Positions 25,101 to 39,345 are shown, counted from the first letter of the stretch. The stretch is DNA of 64,000 bases from Rhyacichthys aspro (GCA_036850595.1 CM072154.1:17863330-17927329), one strand, 5' to 3'. Notes: generated by a model from the letters alone, not told the origin. Numbers and translations: made by a program.

Positions 25101-28100
25101 GACACTATATTATTTCCCCGTCTTCCTCCTATTGCCCCCCTCCCCTTCCCCAGAGCGCGTCCCATGTGAGACTCAGCATGTCAAGCCGACAGAGCTCCTG
25201 CCTCGTTTTTAATTGTCCCGTGCCCCAGGGGCTGCTGGGAGCGAGGTGGGGTGGGGTCGAACATTCTCTCCAGGGGGAGCGGAGGAGAGGTGGGTGACAG
25301 AACAGCGGCTCTGTCAGGTGCAGGTGCAGAGACGAGGATGGAAAGGGGCTGACAGCGAACCGCGGGGAGCCGAGTGGGAAGCATTACCTCAGAAATGCAC
25401 AACGTCTTTTCTCTAAAATTGGTAACTGATATGAAATAGACAGTACAATATGATACCCAACTGTATTACAGGCTGTTTATTGGTTTGTTTTTTTCCTAGT
25501 TTTTTCACAGTGTGTTCCAAACGTCTAAATCCACAGTTCGTTTAATAATGCCTTAGTTTTAGCCACATCATCCAGGTGTCCATGGTTTGGCTTCATTTGT
25601 GTTTTGAAACTGTTATTTTTCACCCTGCAGGCCTGACTAATAAACATGTAAAAAATGAAACGAGCATAATAATCAATAATGCCGGCGACAAACTGAGATA
25701 AAGCTGGGTAACGCTGTGACTGCTGTGGTGCCACATGCAGTGAATTTTTCCACAGATAAAACTTCGCTGTTATAAAATATAAACACTTATACGAATCACA
25801 TTGGACTGTTATAATAAATGTCCTTTCAGCTCTTTTGAACCACTCAGGGGATGCTAAATCCAGATTTATTATTAATTAATGACATGTTTTGATCATTTGA
25901 ATTGAGGTAGCAGATGGATGTTGGTGCCAAATGTTGAATTGGCAACACACATAATCTTTGAATTTAATTAGAGGATGCAGAGAAAGATGCAAGGCCTTTA
26001 GCATTTGGTTATCATTACTCTCATGTGCCATAGAAATAATAATTAGTATTTTAGTTGCTCCTGAGTTGCTGATTATATAGTTGCTTCTTTTGTTGCTAGA
26101 GCTGAAAACCTTCCTGCCTTTACATCTTTCTGGGATGTACACTGTGCTTTAGCCTTTGCAATAAGACTTGGCACTGTTCCATTTATCTTACAGCCGTACA
26201 AAAGCTGATTCAGGTAAAACCACAAAACACTTGTGATTCACTTTTCTATTTACTCATGTAAAACTTAGGCTGCATTAAAAAACTGATGTGATTAAGCCTA
26301 TTCCCGCTATGCTCCCCCTAAAAGTAATTGAACATTTTTGTTTACATGGCAGTTTGTTATTCACTGAGTGTCATAACTTGAGCCAAACCATGTGAGCTAA
26401 GAGTTCTTTTTTAAAATCTGCTTCATCTAAATGCAGTGGCGATGAGTGGAAACAGCGGTTGCGGGTCTTGTTCTTCCCTCGTTGCTGGCTCAGGGACGTC
26501 ATCCAGCTGAGGTCAGAGGCACTGCAAACAGCCCTGAGGGGATTGAGGAGGCACCGATCGCATACCTGCTGTTACCCTCCGACGCTATCCAAGTGCAAGC
26601 CGTATCCGACCCCCTCCCAGCTGCTGTACACGGCCTCAGATTGTTTTGCAATACCTCACACAAAGATGGAGAGGGGCCATTATACCTCTGGCTCTATAGC
26701 ACTCCCCACAGACACAAACACACACACTTACACCTGCGCAAACATGCAGAAGCAAACCTGCAGCCCGGATGGAGGCATTTGTTTTTGTCAATGACTTTAA
26801 TAAGGAGCTGAAAAGGGAAACACATTAATCTGTTTGTATAAATGGTGATCATTAACAGGTGTAAAAGCAACATCCAATTAGATTTTTCTCTTTAGATGTA
26901 AAATTTACTTTCTAATCAGTCATGCTATCCCAGGGTGCTGACAAATTAGAGCTGAGCAATTAGTGTTTTCCTCTTACTCAACAAAAATGTCCCCTATTTA
27001 AATCAATTAAATGTTTTTGTAAGAGTAATGCACAACAACAATCCCCATCAGACATATTTTGGCCATCTAATACAACGACTCCTTAAGTAAATCTGTGTCA
27101 AATATCATTACATTTTGTTTGTCTCTTGTGTTTTGGTCAAATAAGTACTTACATCAGATTTACAGCAGGTCTGAAAAAGTGACAGCTTTGTGCAAGTTTA
27201 CACTTAGATTGTGTATCATGGATAGATCTGGATTATGAAGCATTTTTATCGCAGTCGCCTTCAACTACACAGCTGTAGTTTCAGTAATTAGTGCAACCTC
27301 TTTGTGTATTTGTTTATTTTTTTTAGTGTAGTTGGCATCTCAGTTGTGTCTGGGACATTTGTCTTCATGGCTTTTTTTTTAAATGTTTATAAAATGGAAA
27401 TTGCAGGAATGGCAGTTAATTGAGTGAAGTTGTGGTGTTTATGTGAATCCGCTCCTTTTCCTGTTTTTGCTTCAAAGGGAAAATGGTGGTGGGAAAATGC
27501 GGTAACTAAACTAACCAGAGTTGGTTTCCATGTTGTCTCAATGAGCAGCTGAACTCTATGTAGATCTCTGTACATTTGTCGCTACACATGCATCTCACAA
27601 GTGCGACCTCCCACAAGCCAAACCAGATTGGACTGTCACTGTGAAAGGCTTATAGCCGCATCACAGGCTGCCTGGCTTTCCACAAAGGGTCAGAGTTGAC
27701 TGCAAATTACAGCTGGTGGCCGACCGTGGCGTGATGGATCTCAATGCACTTTCTGTTTACCCTCACACCTGCACCCTCCAGGCTCGGCCAGACAGCAGCG
27801 TTGCCGAAAGCACACAGCCATTTTGTAACACCTCAAGAAATCTCTCCCCCACTCTGTCCCTCTCGCTCTCTCTCCTCTGTATGAGGAATAGATGAGGTGG
27901 TGCCATTAAGTGAATTTGCTGTTATTTCCCCAGGCTCTTAGCTGAAGATGTCAAACCTCAGCCGCTGAGGCAGCCAAGGATGACTGCCGAGCAAACACAG
28001 AGCCACACAGCCTGCCATGCACATGATCAGCTTTACACTTGTGTGCAATTTATCAAATAACCTGGGCGTGTGATGAATGGACTCTCTTGGTTTGCTTTAG

Positions 28101-31100
28101 GTAGCTGTTATTCCCATGTTACAGCCCTGAATTTAATTACAATAAATGGTAAACATCAGATTTTTCGAAACAATAATTTATAGGGCTAATTGCTCTGCAG
28201 TTTTGCGGACTACGCTTGAGTGGTTTCACCAGTGAAATCAGCTTGTTAAACAAAAATATTTAATCCCATTACTTCTACCACGGGCTACTATATTCTGTTA
28301 GCGCTGAATGAGCTACGAGGCTTAATGTTCTCGTCGTCTCCTCACACGTCTTTACTGTACAAGAGGCTGGCTCTCTCCCGCTGATCCGTCACAGTTGCCA
28401 TTGTATTACACACTGCTTCTCCTTCACTCTCCCTCCCTCCGCTCTTTCTCTTCTCCCCCTCTGTCGCTGCCTAAATAATTTCTTTACATGTGTGTGGGTG
28501 CCCCTCTTGCTGTGATTCTGATACTTCATAACGGCAGGAGGAAATTGAGCTGACCCCGAGGCTGCCAGGCTCTTTTATAATGCTGATGTATGGGGCTGTG
28601 GGCGCAGGCAGCCAGTAAGTGAGAGGCATGTTTTTATTTGCCGAGGAGCAGGGCCTGGTGTCAGGACACATAACAAGGTTCATTTCTCGCCCACTTGAGC
28701 TAGCTACTATGCCGGGAAGCTTAGTGTCAAGCATTCAAGTCCACAATGTGGCTATTTACCTGCATTAGCCTTTGTATAGTGAAACAACTTGCATCATGCT
28801 GCCGAAAAGACTTTGACAGCGAATAGATGGAGTTAACCCTGTGCATAGTCCGACCTCGCTAAAATAAGATTTATATTGTGCGGCTGCTTGTTGGCAAGGC
28901 TTGTAGTCCAAGGTTGCACTGCAGATAAATTCTCTCAAACAGTTTTTCGGTGAGCGTTTCATGACAGGTCAGTGGCTTCAAATCTCTCTGACAACCTTGT
29001 ATCATGCGGCTCTCATTGATGTCATTATTTGTTCAAAGTAGATGGCCCACTTTCCTCTCTTCAGTAGCTCTTTGCTCATCACAGCAATCAGCTTCCTCCT
29101 AACACAATCAGGCGCCTCTCAAATTACAGACGTGATTGAGACCGAGTTAGTCGCAGTGGAAAAAAAAAAGATTGACTTCTGATTTACGCAGAAATGCAGT
29201 GAAGGCAACAAGCACAGTGTGTCAGTATGTGGGAAATGTAAGCAATCCGGTGCAATAGTCTTGCAATCAATTAGATCAGTGTTACAGCCAATTCTGTTGA
29301 CAAGATGGCAGGATTGTCAGTAATGACATCTCAGTATCATTTGGTGCTATAGAGTCTTATTATTGTCTGGAAAATTATATACAGTGTATTTTATAGATAC
29401 TATGATTTCTTGATTGCCATCCAACTGCGTGGCTTTATTTCCTAAGCACCACCTTTTCATTTTTTCCTGAGACCATTTAAACCTTTTATTCATTAAACAC
29501 GATTAAAGCCCTTTGTGTAGATGTCATCTTGCTGGTCGACTTTCCACGAACTTCATTTTTAATTAACTTTATATAGAAATTATGTATTGAAACCATATAA
29601 TTAACAACAATGCCCTAAATTTCACCCAGAAATGTTAATACACATAAAGTATAGTGGGACCTGTTTTTTCCAATGACGTCTGCATTTAAACTCTTCATCC
29701 TCAAGTTGATAGGTTGCAGTAAAAAAAGATAGAGTCAGGGCTGCACAATAAATAGAAAATACACTTAGTGCTAAAACTATACTCTTTGGAAGCTTAAAAG
29801 TAGAATTTTATTTAAGTTTATCAAAACATACATGGCAGTGGCTTTGAGTCCATTGTTCACACTGATGCCAGTGACTTATGGCTGCACCATAGTTTTATTT
29901 AAAGCTTCGAATGCAAAATTAACATGAAAACGTGTAAAACTGTGTAATTTACTGTAATATACAAGCAGTTCTTTTCGAAGGTTATTGCGGTTGCTGATCA
30001 AATTTACAAATGTGATATATTATTCAGTTCTAAACTCAAACCACAAAAGGAGGAAGCACTAGTTACCCACACAAAACTTCTGCTATAAACTTCTGCTCCT
30101 GTTCAGACTGTTTCAGAATCCATTAAAAACATTGAGTCATCACCAGTTTGTTTTTTAAACAGCTCTTAGAGACACATCTATTTGCATTTTTCCTTTTGCT
30201 GCTTTTCAGAATGTGTTCAGAATTTGTTCTATACAACAACAGCTTTATGTTATTCTGCTTATCTCGTCATACTGACATATAGCAGTGTATATATTTTAAA
30301 ACAGATTTGTTTGGCAGCTGCATTGTGTAAGAATCATTAACCAGTAAGTGTCCTATGATTCTTATAATGAAACATATGATCGTGTGGTCAGCAGATAGGT
30401 GTCATGTGATGCATGTGATCTGCTGTGCCCTTGTAGACTCCCTATGAGATCACTCTGAATAGTTGTGCCCTATTTTTGTTCACAAATGTATATTATAACC
30501 TAACCCGAATAAAAAGTAGTGTCTGTATAATACACCATTAGATTAAATCCCATGTAGCCTATAAACATGTGCCCCACAGTGGTTTAATTCACTGTAATGG
30601 TGCCAATTTTCACTCTAGGATGCCCTGACATGTTTAATCATGCATGTTTTCTACTGGGGTGACACGCTGTTGTTGAAAGGCACACAGTATGTACTCACTG
30701 ATTATGGATAGGTTTGTGCTTAATTCCTAATAAGAGCACAGTGAGACGATGGAGGACAAAGGAAAAACCTTAATACGATACCAGTGTGTGTCTGCTTTAT
30801 CCAGCACCAGCAGTTCTGAAAACATAGCGCTGTAGTCAATCAATAAAGCATACATTTGATACAATGAGGTTATTCTTGACTATCCCCAATAACACAGACA
30901 AAATGGAGAATGAAGACCACACTTGTTTCGACTCAATCTAAATATAAATTACTACTTAAAGGCCACGTTGGATTCTCTGCATGTGATGGAAGTGCTGTAG
31001 TCGACATTAAAGTGGACGAGGCGTATATACTCTGCCAATTCAGCTCACTTCTCATATGGCAGCGCTCCATTCACCTAACCCCATGCCTGTGTGCTGCAGT

Positions 31101-34100
31101 CTAAAAACCGGCAAAGACCCAATTTCATTCAGAGTCCATCCAACAACGCACTGACTGCACACCAAATATGTTTCAGCAGCTTTGTGGCGGCAGACTATTC
31201 AATTGATCCAGATTTCGCTGCCCATTGATCTCTGGATGCTCCGTGTTCAACAATTAAAGAGCATGTATGGCAGCGATATCATTAGGAGCAGTGTATTTGT
31301 ACATGCCGTAAAAACCCACCCAAAATGTGCTGGGGAACATTTGCGCGACCAAATGCTGCAGACAATAGTCCAAATGTGTTTTAGTCTTTTCTTTCGGCTG
31401 CTCTGCTCAGTAACAGTAGCGCGGTACTGAGGCTAAAGCGGCTGCTGACTGGTGCTCTGTTGATGAATGCTCTGGTGTGACGGCTCAATGTGCTTACCTA
31501 ATGGGAGCTGCTGTACTGCCACGCTGGGTTTCTTGCTGCTTTTCACTCATGATTTTTTTCTCTGAAGCAGTGAGAGGAGCGTTGCACTTGGCCAACACTA
31601 CAGTCTCCACCTCAAAGGTTAATAGAGCTGCCTCTCTGCACGCACTAATCACCAGGTAATCACTTTCATTTGGCTTAATACTTAGTGAAGGTCAGCCATG
31701 ATGCCCATTCACAGCTATTTTGGTCACAAGATTTAGTTTTCGACGCCGTTTAAGGACACCAACTTTTAGTCCAATCGTTTGTGCATACATTCACATATGG
31801 AAATAATGACCGTTCAGCACAATCTATTTTTGGGTTTCTTCTGCTGCTTTCCGTTTTAAAACAGGAGCTTCTCTCAGGAGCATATGGTGGGCAGCCAGAG
31901 ACAGGAGGAGAGGTAAACTATGGTCATGAAAGCACAGCACTTGTCTTTGATGTCAGCAGCTCACACAGACTCTGGTGCACCGAGGGGATTGAGCTCCAGC
32001 ATGGGATTTTAGGATTGTCTGGTCAGAAAGGTCCCACAGAGGATTTTAACACATTTGGGTTGCAGTGTATCTGACTATCACAGACTATTTATGGAGAGGT
32101 TTGGGGAATAGACTGAAGAAGTATTGTTTGAATAGGTTTACAATGGGGATTTCTTAGCATTTTTAGCTTTCGTGCTCATTTTTTGAAACTCCAAACATTA
32201 TGTGACTATTTTAAGTTATGCAAACATAAAGATACATGCCCGCTGTTGTGACAAAAGCACTGATATTTTCTGTTGAATGATATATGTGCGTAAGTTAAGC
32301 ACCATATATATCACTCATGACTCTATTCTTCTGGTGGACTCTTTACCATTCTTTTTGTTTACCATAAGCCGATGACGTGAGAACGCTAAATAGCTATAGC
32401 CTTTATGTTTTTCCCCATGTGTGTGTTACTTCATGTACTTGTGTAATTCCTGTTTGTAACATTGACTTGTTTTTTACTCTATGTAAATGCATCGGCTTCA
32501 GCAGTGTGTTGGCTAATCCCTTTAGGCAGATCTAAGTCTTAGCACAAGTCCTAAAATCTGCATTAGGCACTGGACGCTAAACGGTTTAAAGGTATACTGC
32601 GGTGCTACAAAACACTAATACTGTGGCATTTGTGTGAAATAAGCTGATGAGACAAGACCAAGAGTGATTATGTTCCTTTATTTGGAAGAATTAAATTACA
32701 TACTACATTATTTAACTATTTTAACAACCAAAACATTTGTCTATATGTCTAATTTACCAGGAAATTAAAAGCCAAATGTAAAAGTCGTATGTACTGTGAT
32801 ATTTTCATTTATCATGCTGTCCCGTGCCAAGGTCTTCTATCTGTACAAGTCCTCCTATTATAATAGTCTATTAAGTCACTGTAGCATGGGCCTTTTCTTT
32901 TATATTTGCTGCAAAATAGTGAAATACTTCCCTGACAAGCTTGCACATGTTGTCAGTTCTTACCCTTTTGCCAAAATCAGTTGGTTTATGCTGTATTTGT
33001 GGTTAATGCACTATTCAAAATGTATTGTAGACTTGCTTTACTGTTTCCTAAATGCACACTCCGTATCTGACCTACTGACAGTCGCCCTTTCTGAGCCTGT
33101 TAGTCTTGTTTTGTTGTATGCACTGGAGACAAACTGAATGATATACTTAGAGAATGACACATATCTAATGCTATGTGCACACAGAGACTTGAGAAGATTA
33201 TGACGACGACAGGTTGGTCACTGACTGGTTTTAGGGTTTTATAAACTAAACCGTGAAGAACAACAACCTCTGTGTGTGTTGATGGCCACATTCTCTGACA
33301 CTGGAAATCCTAGAGTTAGTGAAGGGATTTTAACATCAGTGTGAGCTATTCATACATGAACCTAATCCCCAGATTTAGTGCCATTTAATCTGTGGTTATG
33401 GCTCTAATGCCATCAAACAGATGTCCGCGCTCAGCCAGGTTAGACCAGACCGCACCTGGTGACAGCACACAGCTCCAGCACAGTTAATAATATAGTCATT
33501 ATGTCACGGTCTCATATTGATTATAGTGTTGTACTTGTTGTTTCTGAAATGTCTGGTTGTATTTCTCTATTTGTTTGCACCTTTTAGGAAAAAGAAAACG
33601 CTTGTGTTGCTGAACAGATACAGCGTGGCCACAAATGCTTTGATTTCATTCACTGCACACCTGGTGTTATTTTCCAATTCAGAAGTGAACGCGCCATTTC
33701 ATTTGAGGCTGGATCCGGGAGCTGTGTTGCATCAGAAAGCAGCCATGAATCGTTAAAGTCTCAGTTTGTACTTCCTCTGTCTACAGATGCTGCTTTGTTT
33801 AGTCATTCCTTCAACACATGCAATACAAACACAACCCCTTTATCTCTCTAACAAGTATCAGGGCTAAACATACTTTTATCTTTTTTGTGAAGAGGCCACT
33901 GTGGAGAGCCACTGTCTTTCTCATAGACAATGTATGGGTAATGACCCTCTTTAATTATTGATTAGCACTCAGTGAGTTAATTGAGAAAATGATTATTCAA
34001 GCAGCTGAACCTTAAGGAGCACCTATTTGACACATGCTGCCGTCTTTGTTTTTGTTGTTCATCGAATATATTTAGTTTGGAGCGCGTTGATTTAACACAG

Positions 34101-34316
34101 TGTCCCAGGTGAAATGTGTTCCGGTCAAGAGAAAAGTGATTTGTATGTGTATGGTTGTATTTAGACAAGAAAACACCAGGTTATTGTCAGAGAAAGATGG
34201 CAGGAAATTGTGTAGCTATTCTTATGCCAATATCTATCTTTAATTCTAATCTTTTATGTTGAATAAATAGCAAACTTGCTCACTTAACACAGATTTTATT
34301 TATTATTTCCTAATCT

Positions 34317-34445
34317 TAAAGGTGCAGTATGTAGTTTTTGACAGCATCTAGGGTTAAAATTCCAGCTTGTTATTGCACACCTCTGAGCCCCTATGGTAGC
34401 CCTGCAGGGACATGCTGTTGTCTGTCAACAAACCTAGTGGAACTT
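34317..34445 (+). repeat. truncated AAAGGTGCAGT-family DNA element
   Basis: The start TTAAAGGTGCAGTATGTAGT is the family terminal repeat, followed by GGCATCTAG-like sequence and then CCCTATGGTAGCCCTGCAGG (about 34388-34407). That inner landmark is shared with the minus-strand copy at 14.4 kb. No closing inverted repeat is found in the next 500 bases, so the 3' part is lost or too diverged. Confidence 0.55.
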
Positions 34446-34833
34446 GGCCTGATGATGAGTTCACTTTAGTTCAGAAATCTCTTAAACTGTCTTGTAATAT
34501 TGTGTGTTAGAGTCAAATGTAAATCTCCTAATCACTGGTCCTAGGTTTTCTATCCCATCCACCTTCCTGTACTTGCCCCTGTCGATTTAAAAGGCTCATA
34601 AATGACTAGATCAAAGGTTGTGAAAACAGAAGTGGTGATTGTGTCTGTTTTAACACAATTGCATAAGCCCTGTGTATATGTGTACACTGAGCGTGGGTGT
34701 AATTTTAGTGTTTCCAGTCGATTTAGATGGCATCACGCACAAAGAGACTGCTTACATTAAAGTGCTGCAGACTGATAGGGCCGTGTGTTGCGTTTTGAGA
34801 GCGTTAAACAGAGTAAATGCGGGGAACGCGTGA

Positions 34834-34852
34834 GTGTGTGTGTGTGTGTGTG
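34834..34852. repeat. (GT)n microsatellite
   Basis: An uninterrupted GT run of about nine units, a likely polymorphic marker. Confidence 0.85.
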
Positions 34853-36420
34853 GCACTGAATGTGAAATGTCAATGTTATTGAACAGGTGCTGTGAGGCAG
34901 AGCTGTGATGTTTTTATTTCCGAGCTCTTGTCGAGTGAAGCAGAGTAGAGAGGGCTCATGGGATAATGGGGGGAGGTTCTGGGGTGGGGGACTGCGACTG
35001 TGTATTATCTGGTGTGTATTTCTGCAGTGTGTGGCTTTGTGTCTATCCAGAGAGCTTTATTGAGTAGAGGGAAATGAGTGCTGTAATAAATGCTCAGATG
35101 GTGCTCATAGAAAATGTTAAATGCTCTGTGAATTGTACAGTTTTTTCTGCCTGTGATTTGTTAAAGGGACAGTTTGTACATGCACTATCTTCAGGGGCTG
35201 CTATACTCTATATTTGAAAACACATACGTAACATACATCTCCCTAGGGGTAAAAGTAATTTTTTGGGGAATTGAAATGATAATAATAACTGATTGAATAG
35301 ATGTACTGACATAAAAACACCTGCACATACTGTAACATTTACTGCGGTTCCCCCATGATGCTTTATGTAACGAGCATGTGCATAAAACAGTATTAACAAT
35401 GCAGACATAAACTTGAATTATAAGGTGATTCTTAATAACCATTCAACCTTATTATCAGACCAAAGGGATAAGTATTTTGCGCCAGTTTCTGCTTTATTGT
35501 TTATAGCCCCCTAGTGGTCTGGCAGACATGTTAGAGCATTTGTAATCGTCTGTGTCAAATAAATACATTATCGAAAATGCACTATGCAGATTTACTATTA
35601 GTTATTCAATAGAGAGAAATAGATTTTGTTATTTATATGTTGGAATTGCTCAAAGTGAATGTAAAAGGCACTGTGAAATGTATTTATTTTCCTGCCTGTG
35701 TGTCGACAGCAGCCTCAGTTTCACCGTTGCACACAGCTCACTGTCAAGCTGTTATCACCTCATTTGTTCCATTTACACATCATTCATGTTTTCTCTCCTT
35801 GTCCTCTGTCTGTCTCTTTCCCCCGGTTTCTCCTGCAGGCTGTGTCAATACTTGTTGAGAGGCTGTGTGGCAGGGAGTTTGGAGTTGAATGCAGTCAAGG
35901 TTAGTCAACAACAGCTTCATGACACTGAAGCACTGACTAATGCAGTGTGTTTTGTTTTTTTTTCCACTGTCCTGTTTCCTTCTCCTTTCTCCAAAATGTC
36001 TGTACCATAACCGCCCCGCCCAATAGACCTGAATCATTTTGTAGTTTCTTTTCCTCCCTCGCGCTCTCTGTGGCTATCCTTCATTGTCCTCCTTCCTTTC
36101 CCCGCAGACAGCCCTCCTGCTTCGAGAGAACAGCTCGAGCCTGTCAGCATTCATTCATCGCTCAACTGCTAACTCATGCTAACCCATCTTCTGTTTGTGT
36201 CGGGGTTCATTTTTCCTATTTTTGGAATTACTTATGTGTCCTGGAAAAACCTGAAAATTTAACCAGTAGTTTTCCAGTCCTCAGAACAACCTGGAAATAA
36301 TGTTGGGTTGGTGTTTTAGCCAGGCTTTGGAACATATTGGTTTTAAACTCACTTAACTTTATATAAATAATATAACGTTAAATGTATGCTCTTAGTAAAC
36401 CCATTGGGGATTAATATTAG
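34853..36420. other. gene-free segment
   Basis: Ordinary AT-rich non-coding DNA. Frames of 60-150 codons around 35.2-36.3 kb are mutually overlapping, have no recognisable domains and lack coherent splice structure. I call no gene. Confidence 0.5.
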
Positions 36421-36640
36421 TTTTGATCCTTTTAGGCTGCTGTAGTTTGGGTTTTGATCCTAATAAGGTTCCTGTAGAGTTATGACTCTCTGAGGCTGCT
36501 GTAGTTTGAGTTATGACCCTTTGAGTCTACTGTAGTTCAGTATTTGACCCTCTGAGGCTGCTGTAGTTTAGTATTTGTCCCTCTGAGGCTGCTGTAGTTT
36601 AGTATTTGTCCCTCCGAGGCTGCTGTAGTTTGTGTAGTGC
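36421..36640 (+). repeat. 31-bp minisatellite, about seven units
   Basis: The unit GAGGCTGCTGTAGTTT plus a 15-base spacer (AGTATTTGTCCCTCT-like) recurs with starts at 36492, 36523, 36554, 36585 and 36616, exactly 31 bases apart. Two older, irregular units precede them (starts about 36433 and 36465; intervals 32 and 27). The 3' units are nearly identical and the 5' units diverged, which is the usual sign of recent expansion at one end. Because 31 is not a multiple of three and the unit contains TAG, no coding role is likely. Confidence 0.9.
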
Positions 36641-38254
36641 TATTTAAACTGCAGGAAAATGGAGTAATTCAGAATAATTCCAGGTGATGACTATATATGA
36701 ACTTCAGGAAAATAGGAAAAACTGCAATAAAATTGGCTAAAAGTCCTGGAAATGAAGTGTTGTAGGAAATAATTTCTTAAAACAGTGGGAAGCCTGTTTA
36801 TTTTCCTTTTTTTTTCCAGTCGGTGCAGTGCGACACCAATGTCTTCAGACTCCCAATCTACCGCCTTTCTCTGTTACACTTTGAATCCCAATGAACATGT
36901 GAAAATGTGATTACCGTTCTAGCGTTTCCGCTCCCTCTCGAGTCATTTTAAAACGAGGTGTGAGACTGAGAGCTGCCCCTATCTGAGCGTCCACAACAGC
37001 GACACAGAATTGAGTCACGGTACGGAGGGGGCTGCGGTTCAAAGCCAGCTAGCAGGTTACTTAATGAGTTTGGTAATTGGCTTGCTGTGGCCTCCGCGCA
37101 TCCCTGCCCTCCTGCTGCTGATGTGAGCAGGAACACACAGCTTTTTCATGCTGCGTTTTTTCTTTCTTGCTCCATCAATCTTTCCTTCAATCCATCCTTT
37201 TCACTGAGGCTCTGTTCCGACTGCTAGGCTGTAAAATACAAAAAATGTAAAAATTCAGTGTTTTGTTTCATAACTAACAAAAATAATAAAGTCATCAAAA
37301 TCATACAATTTCAATAAGGTAGTGTCACTCTAAATTCTTGTACATTTTGCTTATTTTTTTTTACTTAAAATAGAGAAGATTTAAATGTTTCTAACTCAGA
37401 CTAGACTTTTAAAATACATGAGTCCAAGTGAAACACACTGAATCATGTATCTTATAGTTGTAATCTAGACAGATCTAGACAAAGCTTGAACAGTTTTATC
37501 ATGAAAATGGCCTTTTTGAATTTAGACAGTCTCAGTTCACACACAAGCATCTTGGATTTGATGACAGTATGTTCTTATAGACCCCTCAAAAGCAACTAGT
37601 CGATGCCTTATTATTATCATGTGTATTGTTTAGGGCTGTCTATTTATATTTAAGCTGCACTGCAAAGAACCAGCCCTTTTCTGAGTCAACATTGTATTGA
37701 AGTTGTCTGGATCTGTTTCGAAGATTGTCTATGATTCATGCTGTTTAATCAATCAATCAATGGCATCAGAGCAAAATCGGCATTTGTTCTGCAGTCTGAA
37801 CGCAGCCTCAACAAACACCGAGCCCGTGCAGTGTATTCCCAGTTGCTCCTATTATAAAGACAGTTAGCATGCGGCATGTTGGCTCTCCACTCTGCTGTAT
37901 CAAATATCATGAGGCTTACTCGATCTCTCATTCCCCCACTCGCTATCACTTTGCTTTTCCTGCCGCACACATATCTATTATTGGTTAGATGCTGCATGCA
38001 TTATGCAAAATACCAGCGTTCAAACAAGCAATTTGTGCAATTTCCAGTTCACCACTTCTGAGTCTGAATGCCCACAAGATGCAAAAACACACTGAGTGAA
38101 TTCATGAGCCTGAATAGTGAAGACGTTAAGTGGCAGTCAGTTGTCATTTACCGTTACATATTCTTACTCTTACATTATCTCTGCACCTGATGGCAAAGGG
38201 AAAGCTTCCAGTATTTCCTCACTGCTTTATTAACAGAATAACATCTGTTGTCAT

Positions 38255-38620
38255 TACATTAACATTTGATTTAATTCACGGTGCAAGATAATCTCATCTC
38301 TGCCTAATTAAGAGATATGCTGTTAAGTCTACATTGTTTATAGCTTTGTTTGTTTCTAACAAGCCCTTAGATTGAATGCCTTCGGGGATGTGCGGTATTT
38401 GGGGGAAACCTAATATAAATTCCTGCTAATGAGCCAGCCTCCCTCCTTCGTACCTATTCTCATTAATTTCCATTTTGTATCTTTAAAAAGGCATAAATAA
38501 AGCTGGAATACATTAGTAAATATGGCTGTTTCTGGTTGCAAGGCTGCTGCCAAGCGTTTTATCTACTCCCTCGGTGGAGCGGTTGATTCGGAGCGCTGTA
38601 GGGGTTGGAAGGCCAAAGCA
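38255..38620. promoter_or_regulatory. candidate conserved non-coding element
   Basis: In about 350 bases there are CCTAATTAAGAG (NK/homeodomain core), AAGATAATCTC (OTX-like), TTGTTTATAG (forkhead-like), CTCATTAATTTCC, GGCATAAATAAAG and TGGAATACATTAG. The motifs are dense and largely non-overlapping, in DNA free of repeats. Read by eye only. Confidence 0.3.
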
Positions 38621-39059
38621 CAGCTAAGTGGCTCCTCTTGACCTCAGCACTGATCTCCAAACTGTCTGCTCCGACTGCACACAGACACGTTTTACTCATT
38701 CACTCTGGCAAAAAATAAAGTCCAATCTCTTAACGCCGCTTTAACACCGCGTCTGTGCACTGTCGCTTTGAATAACACATCCTTCTCTCACCGCACCCAG
38801 CGCTGACACACTGACCGCACATTTGCCTCTGAGATTACTCCTTCATGCCGAATGAAAAAAGTAAAAACCAGAGAGATGTGAAAAATGAGCTGGAATGACT
38901 TGAGAATCTTGTCCGTCTGACCTATAATAGATGTGCTTATTCTAGTTATCACTCTGTATCTGTAAACTAGATGGCTGAATCATTAGCTTACACAGAGAGA
39001 GCAGCCGAGTGTGACCGGAGAATAATTGATTTCTGGTCGGGGGGTGGGAAAAAAAGGCT

Positions 39060-39345
39060 GCATTGTGGGCCACTGCGCCATATTGAGTGCCTTAATATGC
39101 ATGTCATGAATTTTATTGTGTGGAGTTAATTTTTTTTTCTTTGTTTTACACATTGTGACTCATCCCTCCCTCCTCTGCTTCTTGTAGCTGAGGCTGAGCG
39201 ACATGACCTCCAGTCACTATTATAGGATCGTTTTGACCTCAGTTATGATTAATGAATGATTATTTTGATTTAGTTTGTCTGCCCTCGTGATTCATTAGTG
39301 TTTTTTGTATTGTGAATATGCATAAGTATCCACACTGAGGTATTA
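39060..39345. promoter_or_regulatory. candidate conserved non-coding element, homeodomain/POU-like
   Basis: GATTAATGAATGATTATTTT (39247-39266) packs overlapping HOX/PBX-type cores. It is followed by GATTCATTAG at 39289 and the octamer-like TATGCATAAG near 39318. TTAATATGCATG lies upstream near 39092. A T-run splits the block. Function is inferred from motif density alone. Confidence 0.3.

Larger units (their letters stand above)
14521..34316. other. gene-free tract with scattered regulatory-looking blocks
   Basis: No recognised protein-coding exon or RNA gene lies in these 20 kb. Several stretches are less AT-rich and motif-dense (about 14930-15400, 20700-21110, 21900-22300, 25000-25400), and short TG runs occur near 17450 and 18287. 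Long open frames on the minus strand near 17.4-18.0 kb and on both strands near 25 kb lack any recognisable domain. Confidence 0.5.

Noticed and set aside
24803..25297. 164-codon plus-strand frame opposite two minus-strand frames
   Set aside because: Several phases are open on both strands in a GC-richer, possibly regulatory block. The peptide is unrecognisable and rich in Arg/Ser/Pro from G/C-rich DNA.
32796..33137. 113-codon hydrophobic frame, could pass for a membrane protein
   Set aside because: The hydrophobicity follows from T-rich DNA. There is no true ATG at the listed start, no family resemblance and no splice sites.
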